A stretch of DNA of 64,000 nucleotides from Asparagopsis taxiformis. Lineage: Eukaryota; Rhodophyta; Florideophyceae; Bonnemaisoniales; Bonnemaisoniaceae. Shown piece by piece: positions 52,862 to 61,696 of this stretch. The notes below the pieces were generated by a model. The model was not told the DNA's origin and ran no database searches. It saw nothing but the letters and a program-made list of their open reading frames with translations. Positions within the stretch are counted from its first letter, which is position 1; each line of letters opens with the position of its first letter. The translations under genes and the position numbers were made by a program. The stretch spans positions 1 through 64,000 of the forward strand of contig JALQPE010000356.1 of assembly GCA_030407315.1 (NCBI GenBank), in the 5' to 3' direction.

Positions 52862-54796
52862 TTAGTTTTCCGACGAAGTGTCGGATGATTCATCTGAAGA
52901 TGCCAGGGCATCAACTGCGGTTTCCGCCGAGAGAGACGAACCTATACTCCGTTGAAGTCCGGAAACCGGATTGGCTTGGTCAGCGACGGGGTCGTCCTCG
53001 GCAAACGCGACCATGCGTGGAAACGGTTTCTGCCGTTGGATAATCGTCTTTGCAGGGACCTGCTTCTTCTTGAACTTGTCAAATTGCCGTTGCTGTCGGC
53101 GCATGACTTGTTCCGGTTCTTGCTGGTATGCATAGTTCGCGAAAGCAAAATACATTCCTACGGAACGGGAGAGGTACGGGCATGTGTACAGCACGTGACC
53201 GGGTTGCCGGCATCCGGAGCAACGCCAATTGACCGCACCCTTCGGGATCATGGACTCGGCAAGATTCACATGATCCTCGGTGAGGGGTGGTACTTCCATC
53301 GGCGGTGCCTCCGCGTTCGGACCCACAGTCAGTGGTTGTAACGTCTGCGACGTAGTTGCTTCTCTCCTCGTTCCGAGGTCTTCTCTAGCCATGGTGGCTA
53401 GTAACGCTTTGCGTTTTCGTTCGGCGAGCTCCCTACTAGGGTACATCTTGGGCTTAGCCGTGTCAGCGGTGGTGGCTCTTAGGGAATCCCCGAGTCCTTT
53501 TGCCAGATTGCGTACCGCAAGGAAATCTTCGCCGTCTCGGCCAACGGTGACCTTCACGGTGTCTTTTACCCCCGGGCGTAGCCCTTTGAGGTAGTAGTTT
53601 ACCAAGTCTCTCTCAGAGAAAACATTGGCACACAACAGTGCGGCCTCTTGCAGTCTGTCAGCGTATTCTGCCTCATCTTCGTGAGGTTCTTGTTTAATAC
53701 GCGTGACCGCGTCGTAGGCGTCAGCCAAAACTGTATCCGTTGCATAACGAGAAAGTAAAGCATGGACGGCCTGTGGCCACGTTATCTGCTGGTGCAGTTG
53801 ATTTAGCAACTTCCTTTTCCGAGATTCGGACGCGATGAATCGTTGCGCATCTCCTTCAAGGAAATAACGTAGCAACTTTGTTGCTATTCCTTCTGATACT
53901 CCGCAGGAGTCACAAGCATCTTGGTACTCGGCGAGGAATCGAAGTATATCGATGGGTTGCGTTCCATCGAACGGCGTCAAGGACGCATTGAAGTTCCGAA
54001 TCTTTTCCGTTATCTTGTAGAGACTTCTACTCTTTCCGTTCGGAGCTTCTGTCGATGACGACTTGTCTTGTAACCGGTAATACCGGTAGGATACTACACG
54101 ATCGAACGCGGGTTCGCGGGCTCTTAAAGGAGTTAAGCCTGGTTCCAAGGGTCCTTCTTCTGTTTCGAATGGATTCGAAGGTGTATCACCAAACTCAAAG
54201 ACTGGGTCACCCACGTTGGGATTTCGACTTGTTACCGGACGGGCGAGAGACTCGCTGAGTAAGTCCACTCGATCTGATAAACGTCTGGTGACGTCCACGA
54301 CCTTGTCGAGCTTCTCGGCTTCCACAGCTACGCTGTTCTCGGCAGTGCCGTCTTGTTGGTTCCAAAGCCCTTGGTGCTGATGATCGCCGGAAGAAGAGCT
54401 AGCGTAGCTTCTCCTTTGTAGGTCAGTGACCTTCTTCTCCAGCCGGATAACCCGTTGTAGAAAATCCACACGGATAGACTTCCACGTTCCCGAAAAGACT
54501 TCTACTTCTTTCTCATCTACCACTTCGTGGCAAATGGCTTTCAGCTTGGGTGCAAGCAAATCAATCGTGTTATCCACGAGAGTTGAGACGAGATCGCCGT
54601 GTCGGTCATCGAGGGTGTCCTCAACAGCTTGGCTGATCTCATCACGCATCTCTTTCAATTTATCATTGAGAATCTTGTCTGCACATTCATGCATAAGTCG
54701 GTAGACTCCTTCCTCAGTGACGAATTCTTGGGTTGAACCTCCCCCGATGGGGTCTGACTCGGAGTCAGAATGTTCCGGAGACTTGTCCGATGGCAT
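52862..54796 (-). CDS. Chromovirus B Gag
   Basis: ATG at 54796, 116 nt after the 5' LTR, opens 644 residues. It has an acidic start, helical coiled-coil segments (about residues 30-130), a capsid region (KIRNFNASLTPFDGTQPIDILRFLAEYQDAC, WPQAVHALLSRY, ERDLVNYYLKGLRP), the zinc knuckle CSGCRQPGHVLYTC and a basic RNA-binding stretch, ending in TSSEN and TAA at 52862-52864. It is intact over its length and closely parallels the split Gag of A. It would assemble virus-like particles. Pol lies in the -1 frame immediately after. Confidence 0.95.
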   Translation of the reverse strand: MPSDKSPEHSDSESDPIGGGSTQEFVTEEGVYRLMHECADKILNDKLKEMRDEISQAVEDTLDDRHGDLVSTLVDNTIDLLAPKLKAICHEVVDEKEVEVFSGTWKSIRVDFLQRVIRLEKKVTDLQRRSYASSSSGDHQHQGLWNQQDGTAENSVAVEAEKLDKVVDVTRRLSDRVDLLSESLARPVTSRNPNVGDPVFEFGDTPSNPFETEEGPLEPGLTPLRAREPAFDRVVSYRYYRLQDKSSSTEAPNGKSRSLYKITEKIRNFNASLTPFDGTQPIDILRFLAEYQDACDSCGVSEGIATKLLRYFLEGDAQRFIASESRKRKLLNQLHQQITWPQAVHALLSRYATDTVLADAYDAVTRIKQEPHEDEAEYADRLQEAALLCANVFSERDLVNYYLKGLRPGVKDTVKVTVGRDGEDFLAVRNLAKGLGDSLRATTADTAKPKMYPSRELAERKRKALLATMAREDLGTRREATTSQTLQPLTVGPNAEAPPMEVPPLTEDHVNLAESMIPKGAVNWRCSGCRQPGHVLYTCPYLSRSVGMYFAFANYAYQQEPEQVMRRQQRQFDKFKKKQVPAKTIIQRQKPFPRMVAFAEDDPVADQANPVSGLQRSIGSSLSAETAVDALASSDESSDTSSEN

Positions 54797-54895
54797 CACT
54801 TCTACTCTTGTTCAATGAGCTCACGTCTAACGACGAGTTTACTCTTCTTGAGTGGTTTCGGTGTGTCGCCGGTCGGCTAGGATGTCGGTAAGATT

Positions 54896-54911
54896 CTAGG
54901 TCGGGAGACCA
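54896..54911 (-). promoter_or_regulatory. Primer binding site of B
   Basis: Sense TGGTCTCCCGACCTAG, 1 nt after the 5' LTR. Confidence 0.7.
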
Positions 54912-54912
54912 A

Positions 54913-55572
54913 TGTAGTAGGTAGAAAATCCGCAAAGCGGCAAAACCACCCTACAGGTGTCCCAAGCCTCGGTAGTGTGGTAGAGCAAGCGAATCTTGCG
55001 TCAACCGCCAATAACGAGTATACCCCGAAAGGTCTGCCGGTAATACCGGGTGAAGGTTGGCGGGGTGCTCACGCACGAAGTGCGTATTGATGGAGCGAAA
55101 GACGTAACCCGTCGAGCTGTATAGCTAAAGCTAATTCATCCTAGAAGGATAGAAAAGAGCGATGCAAACACTGTTCAGTGGAGTCGTAAATTCCACGTGA
55201 GTTTACGTTACCTCTAAAGGTTAAGCACTCTGGCTAATCCAGAGGCATTTTATACTAAACTAAGTTACTGTAAACAGTTAGGGTAGGTAGACAGTTAGGA
55301 ATAAATATCCTTATGTGCACCAATCAGATCCCTGATTATGGCGACTGCGGGAGCCCGCGAGATCACCGACTGTTAGTGTTACAGTGTAAAGTTAGCTGAG
55401 TCAGCTTAGTTAAAATTTGCCCCTTGTGGGTTTTTTAGTTGTCCCAATGGGTCCCTCTCCCTCACTGGTCTGAGGTACAGCGAGGCTGTTTCCATTGGTT
55501 ATTCCCGAACCGGGTTCGTCCAATAGGATGTCGACACGACCCCACCAGGGCAGACCACTCCGTGGTATGACA
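54913..55572 (-). repeat. 5' LTR of chromovirus B (660 bp)
   Basis: Pairs with 43485-44144; flanked on its outer side by gggtc. Confidence 0.95.
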
Positions 55573-57016
55573 GGGTCCGCGGTATCACAGCCGGTTCTCC
55601 GGGTACGGTAGCGAGCAACGCTTTGCGTTTACGTTCCGCGATTTCCCGAGTAGGGTAAGCCTTCGGCTTTGCGGGTAGCGAAGCTCTTAGAGAGTCCCCG
55701 AGTCCTTGAGCAAGGTTACGGACAGCGAGAAAATCTTCCCCGCCGGAGCGGCCGATTGTAACCTTGACGGTGTGTTTAACCTCTGGGCGTAGGCCCTTGA
55801 GGTAGTAGTTGACCAAGTCTCTTTCCGAGAAGACGTTCGCACACAGGAGTGCAGCGTCCTGCAGTCTGTCTGCGTATGCAGCTTCATCTTCATCCGGCCC
55901 TTGCCGTATACGCGTTACCGCGTCATAAGCGTCCGCTAGGACGTTGTCTGTTGCGTAGCGAGCCAGAAGGGCGTTAACGGCTTGAGGCCAAGTGATCTGC
56001 TGATGCAGGTGGTTGAGAAGCTTGCGCTTTCGCGCCTCAGCGGCGATAAACCGTTGAGGTTCTCCTTCCAGGAAATACTTGAGTAACTTGGTAGCTTCTC
56101 CCTCCGAGACTCCGCATGAATCACATGCATCTTGAAATTCCGCGAGGAACTGGAGGATATCGATGGGTTCCGTACCATCGAACGGCGTGAATGACGCGTT
56201 GAAATTACGGATCTTCTCCGTTAGCTTATACAAGCTTCTTGATTTACCCATTGGGGTGTCGGTCGTTAGGGACTTGTTCTTGAGTCGGTAGTACCGATAG
56301 GAGACCACTAGGTCGAACGCAGGTTCGCGGGCCTTCAAAGGCACTAAGCCTTCCTCAAGAGGTCCTTCTTCATCGTCCCACGAGGGGTTTTCCGGTGCAG
56401 TTCCGGTGGCACGAGTGTGCTGTCTCGTGCGAGAGATATTCCCTGTTTGGGATAGTGATTCGGCGAGGGCGTCGACACGGTCCGACAGGTGTCGTGTTGC
56501 TTCCGCGACTTGATCCAATCGGGGATCTTCTTCTTCCTCCCTACCGGATGTAGGGTCAGGGAAGTCAGCCGATCGGATGCGGTGAGCAGGAAACTCCTGT
56601 TGTCCTAATGGACTGGCACTAAAGCCGTGAATCGAAAGCTCCTCCAGACGAGTTTCCAAAAGGGATACGCGTTTAGCGAATTCGGCTTTGACCTGATTCC
56701 AGGTTTCCGCTAGGAACTCGGCGTCCCGGTCTTGGGTGGCTTCTCGGCTGGCGGCCATCAGCTTTGGCTCGACCAGTTCCATGACGGTTTCGACCGTAGC
56801 GTCTACGATTTCCGCCCTGCGGTCTTGAACAGTCTTCTCGACGACGGTGCTGAATTCAGCCTTGAACTCTTCCAACCGTTCGTTGAAGATTCGGTCGGCT
56901 CGGTCTTGCAGGGTGTTAATCACCACGCCTTCTTCGGCGATCAGATCCGAATCGGATAAGTCGCTGGCAGGCGCTATGTCCTCACTAGAGGGTCCCGCTG
57001 TAGGGTTACGAGGCAT
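55573..57016 (-). CDS. Chromovirus A Gag, N-terminal part
   Basis: ATG at 57016, 77 nt after the 5' LTR. It has an acidic N-terminus, a long helical and coiled-coil region (about residues 35-130) and a capsid-type domain with KIRNFNASFTPFDGTEPIDILQFLAEFQDAC, WPQAVNALLARY and ERDLVNYYLKGLRP, which are hallmarks of the Ty3 capsid fold. It is broken at 55572 by B. Joined with 42998-43484 (one gggtc removed) it gives about 641 residues, matching Gag of B. Confidence 0.9.
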
Positions 57017-57076
57017 CGTGAAGATGATTGTGAAGGAAAATTTCTCTCAAAGAGACTTACCCGAGGGTACAAGGTT

Positions 57077-57092
57077 CTAGGTCGAGAGACCA
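57077..57092 (-). promoter_or_regulatory. Primer binding site of A
   Basis: Sense TGGTCTCTCGACCTAG, 1 nt after the 5' LTR; B differs by one base (TGGTCTCCCGACCTAG). Should pair with a tRNA ending in GGTCGAGAGACCA or similar; species not identified. Confidence 0.7.
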
Positions 57093-57093
57093 A

Positions 57094-57779
57094 TGTAGCA
57101 GGTAGAAAATCCGCTAGAGCGGCAAACCACCCGACAGGTGTCCCGAGCCTCGGTAGAGGAAGTGGTAGAGCAGATGAACCTTATAGGTACCCAGCGGGTA
57201 GTCTCGTAAGAGAGAAGGTGTCGTTACCCGGAGGGGGTTGTGCGACAAAGGGGTGCTCACGCGAGAGGCGTATGGATAGAGCGAGCGACGTAATCCGTCG
57301 AGCTGTTGGCTAACCCTAAGGTTTTCCCGGAGAGGGGTTGAACAATAGGTATGCGAACACTGTTCCAATGGGTCGTAATTCCACTTGAGTTTACGTTACT
57401 CTAGAAACCGTGCCTACTGGCTATTCCAGTGGCGTATTTATACTAAGTCTACTGTAAGCTAGGGTTAGTGGTTAGGAATAAATATCCAGTTATTGACCAA
57501 CCAGAGCCCAGTTAACGGCACTCGCCTACCCGCGAGGTTATTGCCAGTTAGGCTTACATTGTAATGTACAGCTGGTTAGCTTAAGTTAGAAATTTGCCCC
57601 TTGTGGGGTCTTGGCCGGGGCCGATGGGCCCGGATAGGGTTATTTGTCAGCCTTAGCTTGTCCCAAGTATAGGAAACACGCCAGTTGGCTGGTGCCTTGT
57701 GATTGGCACATCCCTTAAGTGGGTACCCAATAGGGAAGCGACACGCCTCGATCGGCGAGGACCGCCAAGCGGTACGACA
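57094..57779 (-). repeat. 5' LTR of chromovirus A (686 bp)
   Basis: About six substitutions from 33190-33875 by eye (for example near 57128, 57244-57247, 57287, 57577 and 57768). Confidence 0.95.
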
Positions 57780-57784
57780 CACAG

Positions 57785-60352
57785 CCGACAACCACGCCAT
57801 CACAAATCATACAAGATTATCATGAATGGCACATCCGACTTGGACATCTTCACCCCGCCCGCATACAACAATTAGCCGTCCGAAGGCTCGTCACAGGCCT
57901 CCCCAACACGCTCAAATCACCACCACCCAAACTGACGTGCACCGGATGTGCTCTCGGCAAACAGACATCAGCTCCATTTCGACCACGAGCGCGCACGGCA
58001 CCCCTTTGTGCACACATACATACTGATGTCTGCGGCCCGTTCAACCCCCCATCCATCCACAAGAACCGCTACTTTGCCACCTTCCTCGACGAACATAGCC
58101 GCTTCTTACATGTTCATCTAGCCCCTCAGAAAAACAAAGCTGCGGCACACATACAACAATATATCGATCGCATCCACACACTAACTCCTCTACGCGTCAC
58201 TGACGTTACCATGGATAACGCAAAAGAGTACTTCAGTCATTCCCTCCAACAATATTTCCACTCGCAGCATATCACAACACACGCCACTATACCGCACAGC
58301 CCCCAAGAGAACGCGCTCGCGGAACGCATCAATCGCAGTCTCATGGACACAACACGCTCCCTCCTGATTACATCAGGACTCCCATTCATACTATGGGACT
58401 ATGCCCTGCACGCAGCCGTTGACCACCATAATCATTCACCCCATGCGGCTCATGGTAAAACCCCTATATCATTATGGACTGGCCAGACGCCTGACGTCAC
58501 CACCTTCCTCAAGTTTGGTCAACTTGGCCATGTTCACGACCGCAAACCACGAACAAAACTTGAGCCTCGCGCACAACTCCTACATTACGTAGGCCGTCTC
58601 GACTCTCACCATTATCATCTCTATGACCCTAAAACGGGCAAAATTAGCCGCTGTCGCATAGCAGACTTCAAAAGGTATGATCCCAATACAGATCCATACG
58701 TCACATACCACACTACCCAAGCTGCACCTGCCCCCGCACCTACTACAACCCACACCCTACCCCCAACTACCTCGTTCAGCCATCCCAAAACGCTGTCAGA
58801 GGCCAGAAAGGCACCGGACGCAGATGAATGGGCCATCTCCTGGAACGCGGAATTGGACTCACTAGAACGCCGCGGCACGCTTACATACATTCCACATACA
58901 CAACTGCCACCTAACACAAAACTTTTACCGGTCAAAATGGTTCTTAAAACCAAAGTGGACGGCAACGGTATCCCCATCTCCCGCAAAACCAAGTGTAACC
59001 TTCGCGGCGACTTACAGAAACCTCACGAGCACTATGATCCGGACACAATCACATCCCCAGTTGCAGACAGAGATGCAATCCGACTTGCACTCGCCATTTC
59101 CGCTGCACAAAATTATGAGGTACACCATTGGGACATAGAATCAGCCTTTTTACACGAGACGTTTGGAACCGACAAGCCACTTTACATACACCAGCCACAA
59201 CGCTTTGACGGCACCTACAAGTATCCCGGTCACATCTGCAAAGTGACTGGCAACATGTACGGTGCCAAACAAGCGTGCAGCACATTCACACGTGGATTAT
59301 CACAGCACCTGGAAATGCACAACTTTACACGCTTATCCAGTGAAAGCTGCACATTCCTCCTGAGATCCAAAACACACCCAGACAACTTTGTTTTTTTTGT
59401 TATCACAATTGATGACTTTCTAGTGGTATCCAATTGCTCTCGGCTGCGTGAAACAGCCAAGCAACAACTAGAGTCCAAATACGTCATCAAAGACCTCGGA
59501 CCTGTCAAACACATCCTCGGATGGAAAGTTAATCGCGACAATACCGGCATTCACGTCAGCCAACCCGCATACATTGCAACGCTGCTCCAAAACTTTGGAC
59601 TCACAGGTGCAAAACCAGCAAGTTCTCCTGTCGCCTCCGATATACTCAATACCACAAAACACTTGAGCGAACCACTCGACACAAGCAAGTTTAACTACAC
59701 GTCACTCGTAGGTAGTCTTCGCTATCTGGCCGATTCCACACGTCCAGACATCTCCTATATCACGGGATTCCTCGGCCGCTATAGCCACAACCCGACCAAA
59801 CTCCACTGGCAAGCGGGACTCCGAGTCCTCAGACACCTCAAGGACACGCCTAATAAAGGCCTCCACTACCGAACACAATTCCAAAGCTCGCTTAAGGCAT
59901 TCTCCGACAGCGACTTTGCCACTAGTGAATCTACTCGACGATCAACGTCCGGCACGGTAATTATGTACAACGACGTCCCCATTGCATGGCAGTCAAAAAG
60001 GCAGAAATTCGTAGCACCAAGCACTTGGGCTGCGGAATACGTCGCGGGCTATCACACCGCCCAGCACGTCATATGTATTCGCCATCTACTCGCCGATCTA
60101 CAACACCCAGAACAAAAACCTACTCCGCTCTTCATGGATAACGCCGGAGCAGTCATAACAGCCAACACGCCACATCCCACGCCCAAATCCAAACATATTG
60201 ATGTGAAGTACCATTACCTCAAAGAACAAATAGCACGCAGCCGCATCGACTTGCAACACATACCATCTACCAACAACGCTGCAGACGTTCTGACAAAGGC
60301 CTTGAAGCCGGCACAATACCGTCAACAAGTCAAATTACTACGGCTTACTTAA
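57785..60352 (+). CDS. Copia integrase - reverse transcriptase - RNase H (3' part of pol)
   Basis: The frame is open from the insertion site for 855 codons. The HHCC finger is WHIRLGHLHP...CTGCALGKQ. The integrase core has D (HTDVCGPF), D (TMDNAKEYF, about 58211) and E (PQENALAERINR). RT has DEWAISWNAELDSLERRGT, DIESAFLHETFGTDKPLYI, KQACSTFTRGL and the active site ITIDDFLVV (Ile-Asp-Asp where most copia RTs have Val-Asp-Asp). RNase H has DSDFATSESTRRSTSG, WAAEYVAG, KYHYLKEQI and ADVLTKAL. It ends in TAA at 60350-60352. No lesion is seen here, unlike gag. These enzymes copy and insert the element; expression would need the upstream stops and frame change to be bypassed. Confidence 0.9.
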   Translation, partial: PTTTPSQIIQDYHEWHIRLGHLHPARIQQLAVRRLVTGLPNTLKSPPPKLTCTGCALGKQTSAPFRPRARTAPLCAHIHTDVCGPFNPPSIHKNRYFATFLDEHSRFLHVHLAPQKNKAAAHIQQYIDRIHTLTPLRVTDVTMDNAKEYFSHSLQQYFHSQHITTHATIPHSPQENALAERINRSLMDTTRSLLITSGLPFILWDYALHAAVDHHNHSPHAAHGKTPISLWTGQTPDVTTFLKFGQLGHVHDRKPRTKLEPRAQLLHYVGRLDSHHYHLYDPKTGKISRCRIADFKRYDPNTDPYVTYHTTQAAPAPAPTTTHTLPPTTSFSHPKTLSEARKAPDADEWAISWNAELDSLERRGTLTYIPHTQLPPNTKLLPVKMVLKTKVDGNGIPISRKTKCNLRGDLQKPHEHYDPDTITSPVADRDAIRLALAISAAQNYEVHHWDIESAFLHETFGTDKPLYIHQPQRFDGTYKYPGHICKVTGNMYGAKQACSTFTRGLSQHLEMHNFTRLSSESCTFLLRSKTHPDNFVFFVITIDDFLVVSNCSRLRETAKQQLESKYVIKDLGPVKHILGWKVNRDNTGIHVSQPAYIATLLQNFGLTGAKPASSPVASDILNTTKHLSEPLDTSKFNYTSLVGSLRYLADSTRPDISYITGFLGRYSHNPTKLHWQAGLRVLRHLKDTPNKGLHYRTQFQSSLKAFSDSDFATSESTRRSTSGTVIMYNDVPIAWQSKRQKFVAPSTWAAEYVAGYHTAQHVICIRHLLADLQHPEQKPTPLFMDNAGAVITANTPHPTPKSKHIDVKYHYLKEQIARSRIDLQHIPSTNNAADVLTKALKPAQYRQQVKLLRLT

Positions 60353-60418
60353 TCATGACGCGCGGCGACTGTCGGATGATCAATCCATCTTTTCGCGTCA
60401 AGCTACCGTAATCCTTCG
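60353..60418 (+). other. Copia 3' untranslated end with internal LTR-terminus copy
   Basis: The 66 bp before the 3' LTR contain TGTCGGATGATCA at 60370-60382, an exact copy of the first 13 bases of the LTR. No purine tract precedes either this copy or the LTR at 60419. Confidence 0.7.
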
Positions 60419-60538
60419 TGTCGGATGATCACCCAGATCATACACCACATTACAGTAGAATACAAAATAGTATTTATACGTTCACCACCAGACGCCGCCG
60501 ACGTAGTAAAGAGTTAAGGGACTACTCCTTCAGCAACA
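60419..60538 (+). repeat. 3' LTR of copia (120 bp)
   Basis: Identical to 30725-30844; followed by the target duplication aagtt (60539-60543). Confidence 0.95.
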
Positions 60539-60543
60539 AAGTT

Positions 60544-60760
60544 GTTGCCCTGTGTGGGGGAGCGAACAATTTACCCACGGTGGAACGGGTATACTGTAGG
60601 CCTCTCTCAATCTTTCACCCCTCTTTGTCAGCCAATCACCTTCCTTCGCCCCCCAAAAATGCCTCGGCCAATAGTTTTGCTTCGTCCCCCATTTGACAGA
60701 GCTTGTCGCACTCTTATTTGTTGTTCCCAAAATATGTCGAAAAAACTGCTCAGGTGCCAT
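60544..60760 (-). pseudogene. Gypsy D Gag N-terminus, separated by the copia insertion
   Basis: From the ATG at 60760 the frame reads MAPEQFFRHIL... to ...PHTGQQL at the copia target site, then continues at 30724 as FTPITHPELRQLG in the same frame once 30725-60543 is removed (29,819 bp, with one aagtt). The frame is also open upstream of the ATG to about 60928 without another Met (reads ...EKEREPNGAEAHETRLFER). So either coding starts earlier by a spliced or non-AUG start, or the leader is fortuitously open. CATGGCACCTGAGC at the ATG also resembles an LTR end plus primer site, but this is not supported by a second LTR. Confidence 0.7.
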
Positions 60761-61308
60761 GCGCTCAAATAGCCTCGTTTCGTGGGCCTCCGCTCCGTTA
60801 GGCTCCCGCTCTTTTTCCGTGACAGCTCTCCGTGACCAACCTCCATTTTCCGCCTCACCCTTTTCCCAAAAACTGAAAACCCATTTTCTACTTTCTCCCC
60901 TCCGAAACTTTCCAGTTTTTCACCATCTCAAAAACTGTGGAAAACATTCACCGCCGCTATGCTCTGACAGATCATCACATCCACGCGGTCCGTATTCCGT
61001 GGACCCGCCACGCCTGCGGGTCACATTACCAGCGCGGCACACCCAACTGGTGTCGTCATCACCCCTTTCTCCAAATTCCATCAAGCACCCATGACGTTAG
61101 TGTCTACCACACTGACACACACTGCATTTTCTCCCGACGCACCGTTCGATTTTCAAACAGATCTCCCGGTTCAGACGCACGAAAGCACGTTTATATCTTC
61201 ACAGCCGTATACCGTCGATCCATTTTGGCGCTTCACGAAGCTGTCACCACTTTCCGCGCGGCACTGAAACATCTGCAGATAACGGAGTGATCCTCCGACC
61301 ACCCGCTC
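60761..61308. other. 5' region of gypsy D, LTR not resolved
   Basis: The D reading frame stays open on the - strand to about 60928. Beyond that I see no LTR that matches the 3' side of D and no gene. On the - strand TATAAAAG lies at about 61350-61357 and could serve D. Confidence 0.35.
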
Positions 61309-61316
61309 TATAAATA
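61309..61316 (+). promoter_or_regulatory. TATA box, candidate promoter of the ULP1-like gene
   Basis: tataaata lies about 470 bp before the ATG at 61781. Candidate donors follow (cag/gtgagg at about 61415, aaa/gtaagt at 61500) and an acceptor (attcag) at 61706, so a 5' intron is possible. Confidence 0.35.
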
Positions 61317-61696
61317 CTCCATTTATCTTTTCTCCCGATACATTCCTAGCTTTTATACTACTGACGCTTTTGCACAGCGAAGCTACTATCAGGAAGCTAC
61401 TATCAGAGTCAAACAGGTGAGGCGGAAATCTATGAAAATTAATTCCAACGCGCGCACTGGAAGAGAAACAGGGAGCCCCGCAAATAGCATTCAGGAAAAG
61501 TAAGTGACCTGAACGTTCTTCTTCAATACGATGACAAACATGCGAAATAGAACAAACATCATGAACTGACAGAAGCTGATTTTGGGCCGAGAAACAGAAG
61601 AACTTCGTACAGCATCTCACTGTAATCTCCGCGCGAAAAAGAAAGAAGGTAACTGTTAACCGTGGAAAGCTATCAGCTGACTACTTCTCTCATTAA

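Larger units (their letters stand above)
43485..55572 (-). mobile_element. Ty3/gypsy chromovirus B, 12.1 kb
   Basis: 660-bp LTRs (43485-44144 and 54913-55572) that differ at only one position I can find (gagcc/aagcc near 43541/54964). Target duplication gggtc at 43480-43484 and 55573-55577. It has the same plan as A, including the antisense gene. Inserted in gag of A, it is the innermost and probably youngest layer, yet its pol has a nonsense codon and a frameshift. Confidence 0.95.
33190..57779 (-). mobile_element. Ty3/gypsy chromovirus A, about 12.5 kb without nested B
   Basis: 686-bp LTRs (33190-33875 and 57094-57779) differ at about six positions by eye. Target duplication cacag at 33185-33189 and 57780-57784. 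Sense is the - strand: 5' LTR on the right, primer site, gag, pol, then an antisense gene on the + strand, the polypurine tract and the 3' LTR on the left. B is inserted in gag. One TAA separates integrase from the chromodomain; otherwise the coding parts look intact. Confidence 0.95.
30725..60538 (+). mobile_element. Ty1/copia element, 5.2 kb without its nested insertion
   Basis: Identical 120-bp LTRs, a perfect 5-bp target duplication aagtt (30720-30724 and 60539-60543), and domains in the copia order gag, protease, integrase, RT, RNase H. The element is split at 33189/57785 by chromovirus A; removing A with one cacag leaves 5,219 bp and restores the integrase frame. It lies inside gag of D. 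Three coding lesions are visible: TGA 30906-30908, TAG 32583-32585, and a change from frame 3 to frame 1 between protease and integrase. Confidence 0.95.
25881..60760 (-). mobile_element. Ty3/gypsy element D (split by copia insertion)
   Basis: D is a - strand element with gag-protease-RT-RNase H-integrase-chromodomain in one long frame. The first 72 codons lie right of copia (60760-60544) and the rest left of it (30724-25903). Removing copia with one aagtt leaves the frame continuous. Its LTRs are not resolved. It is the outermost layer of the second nest. Confidence 0.75.
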
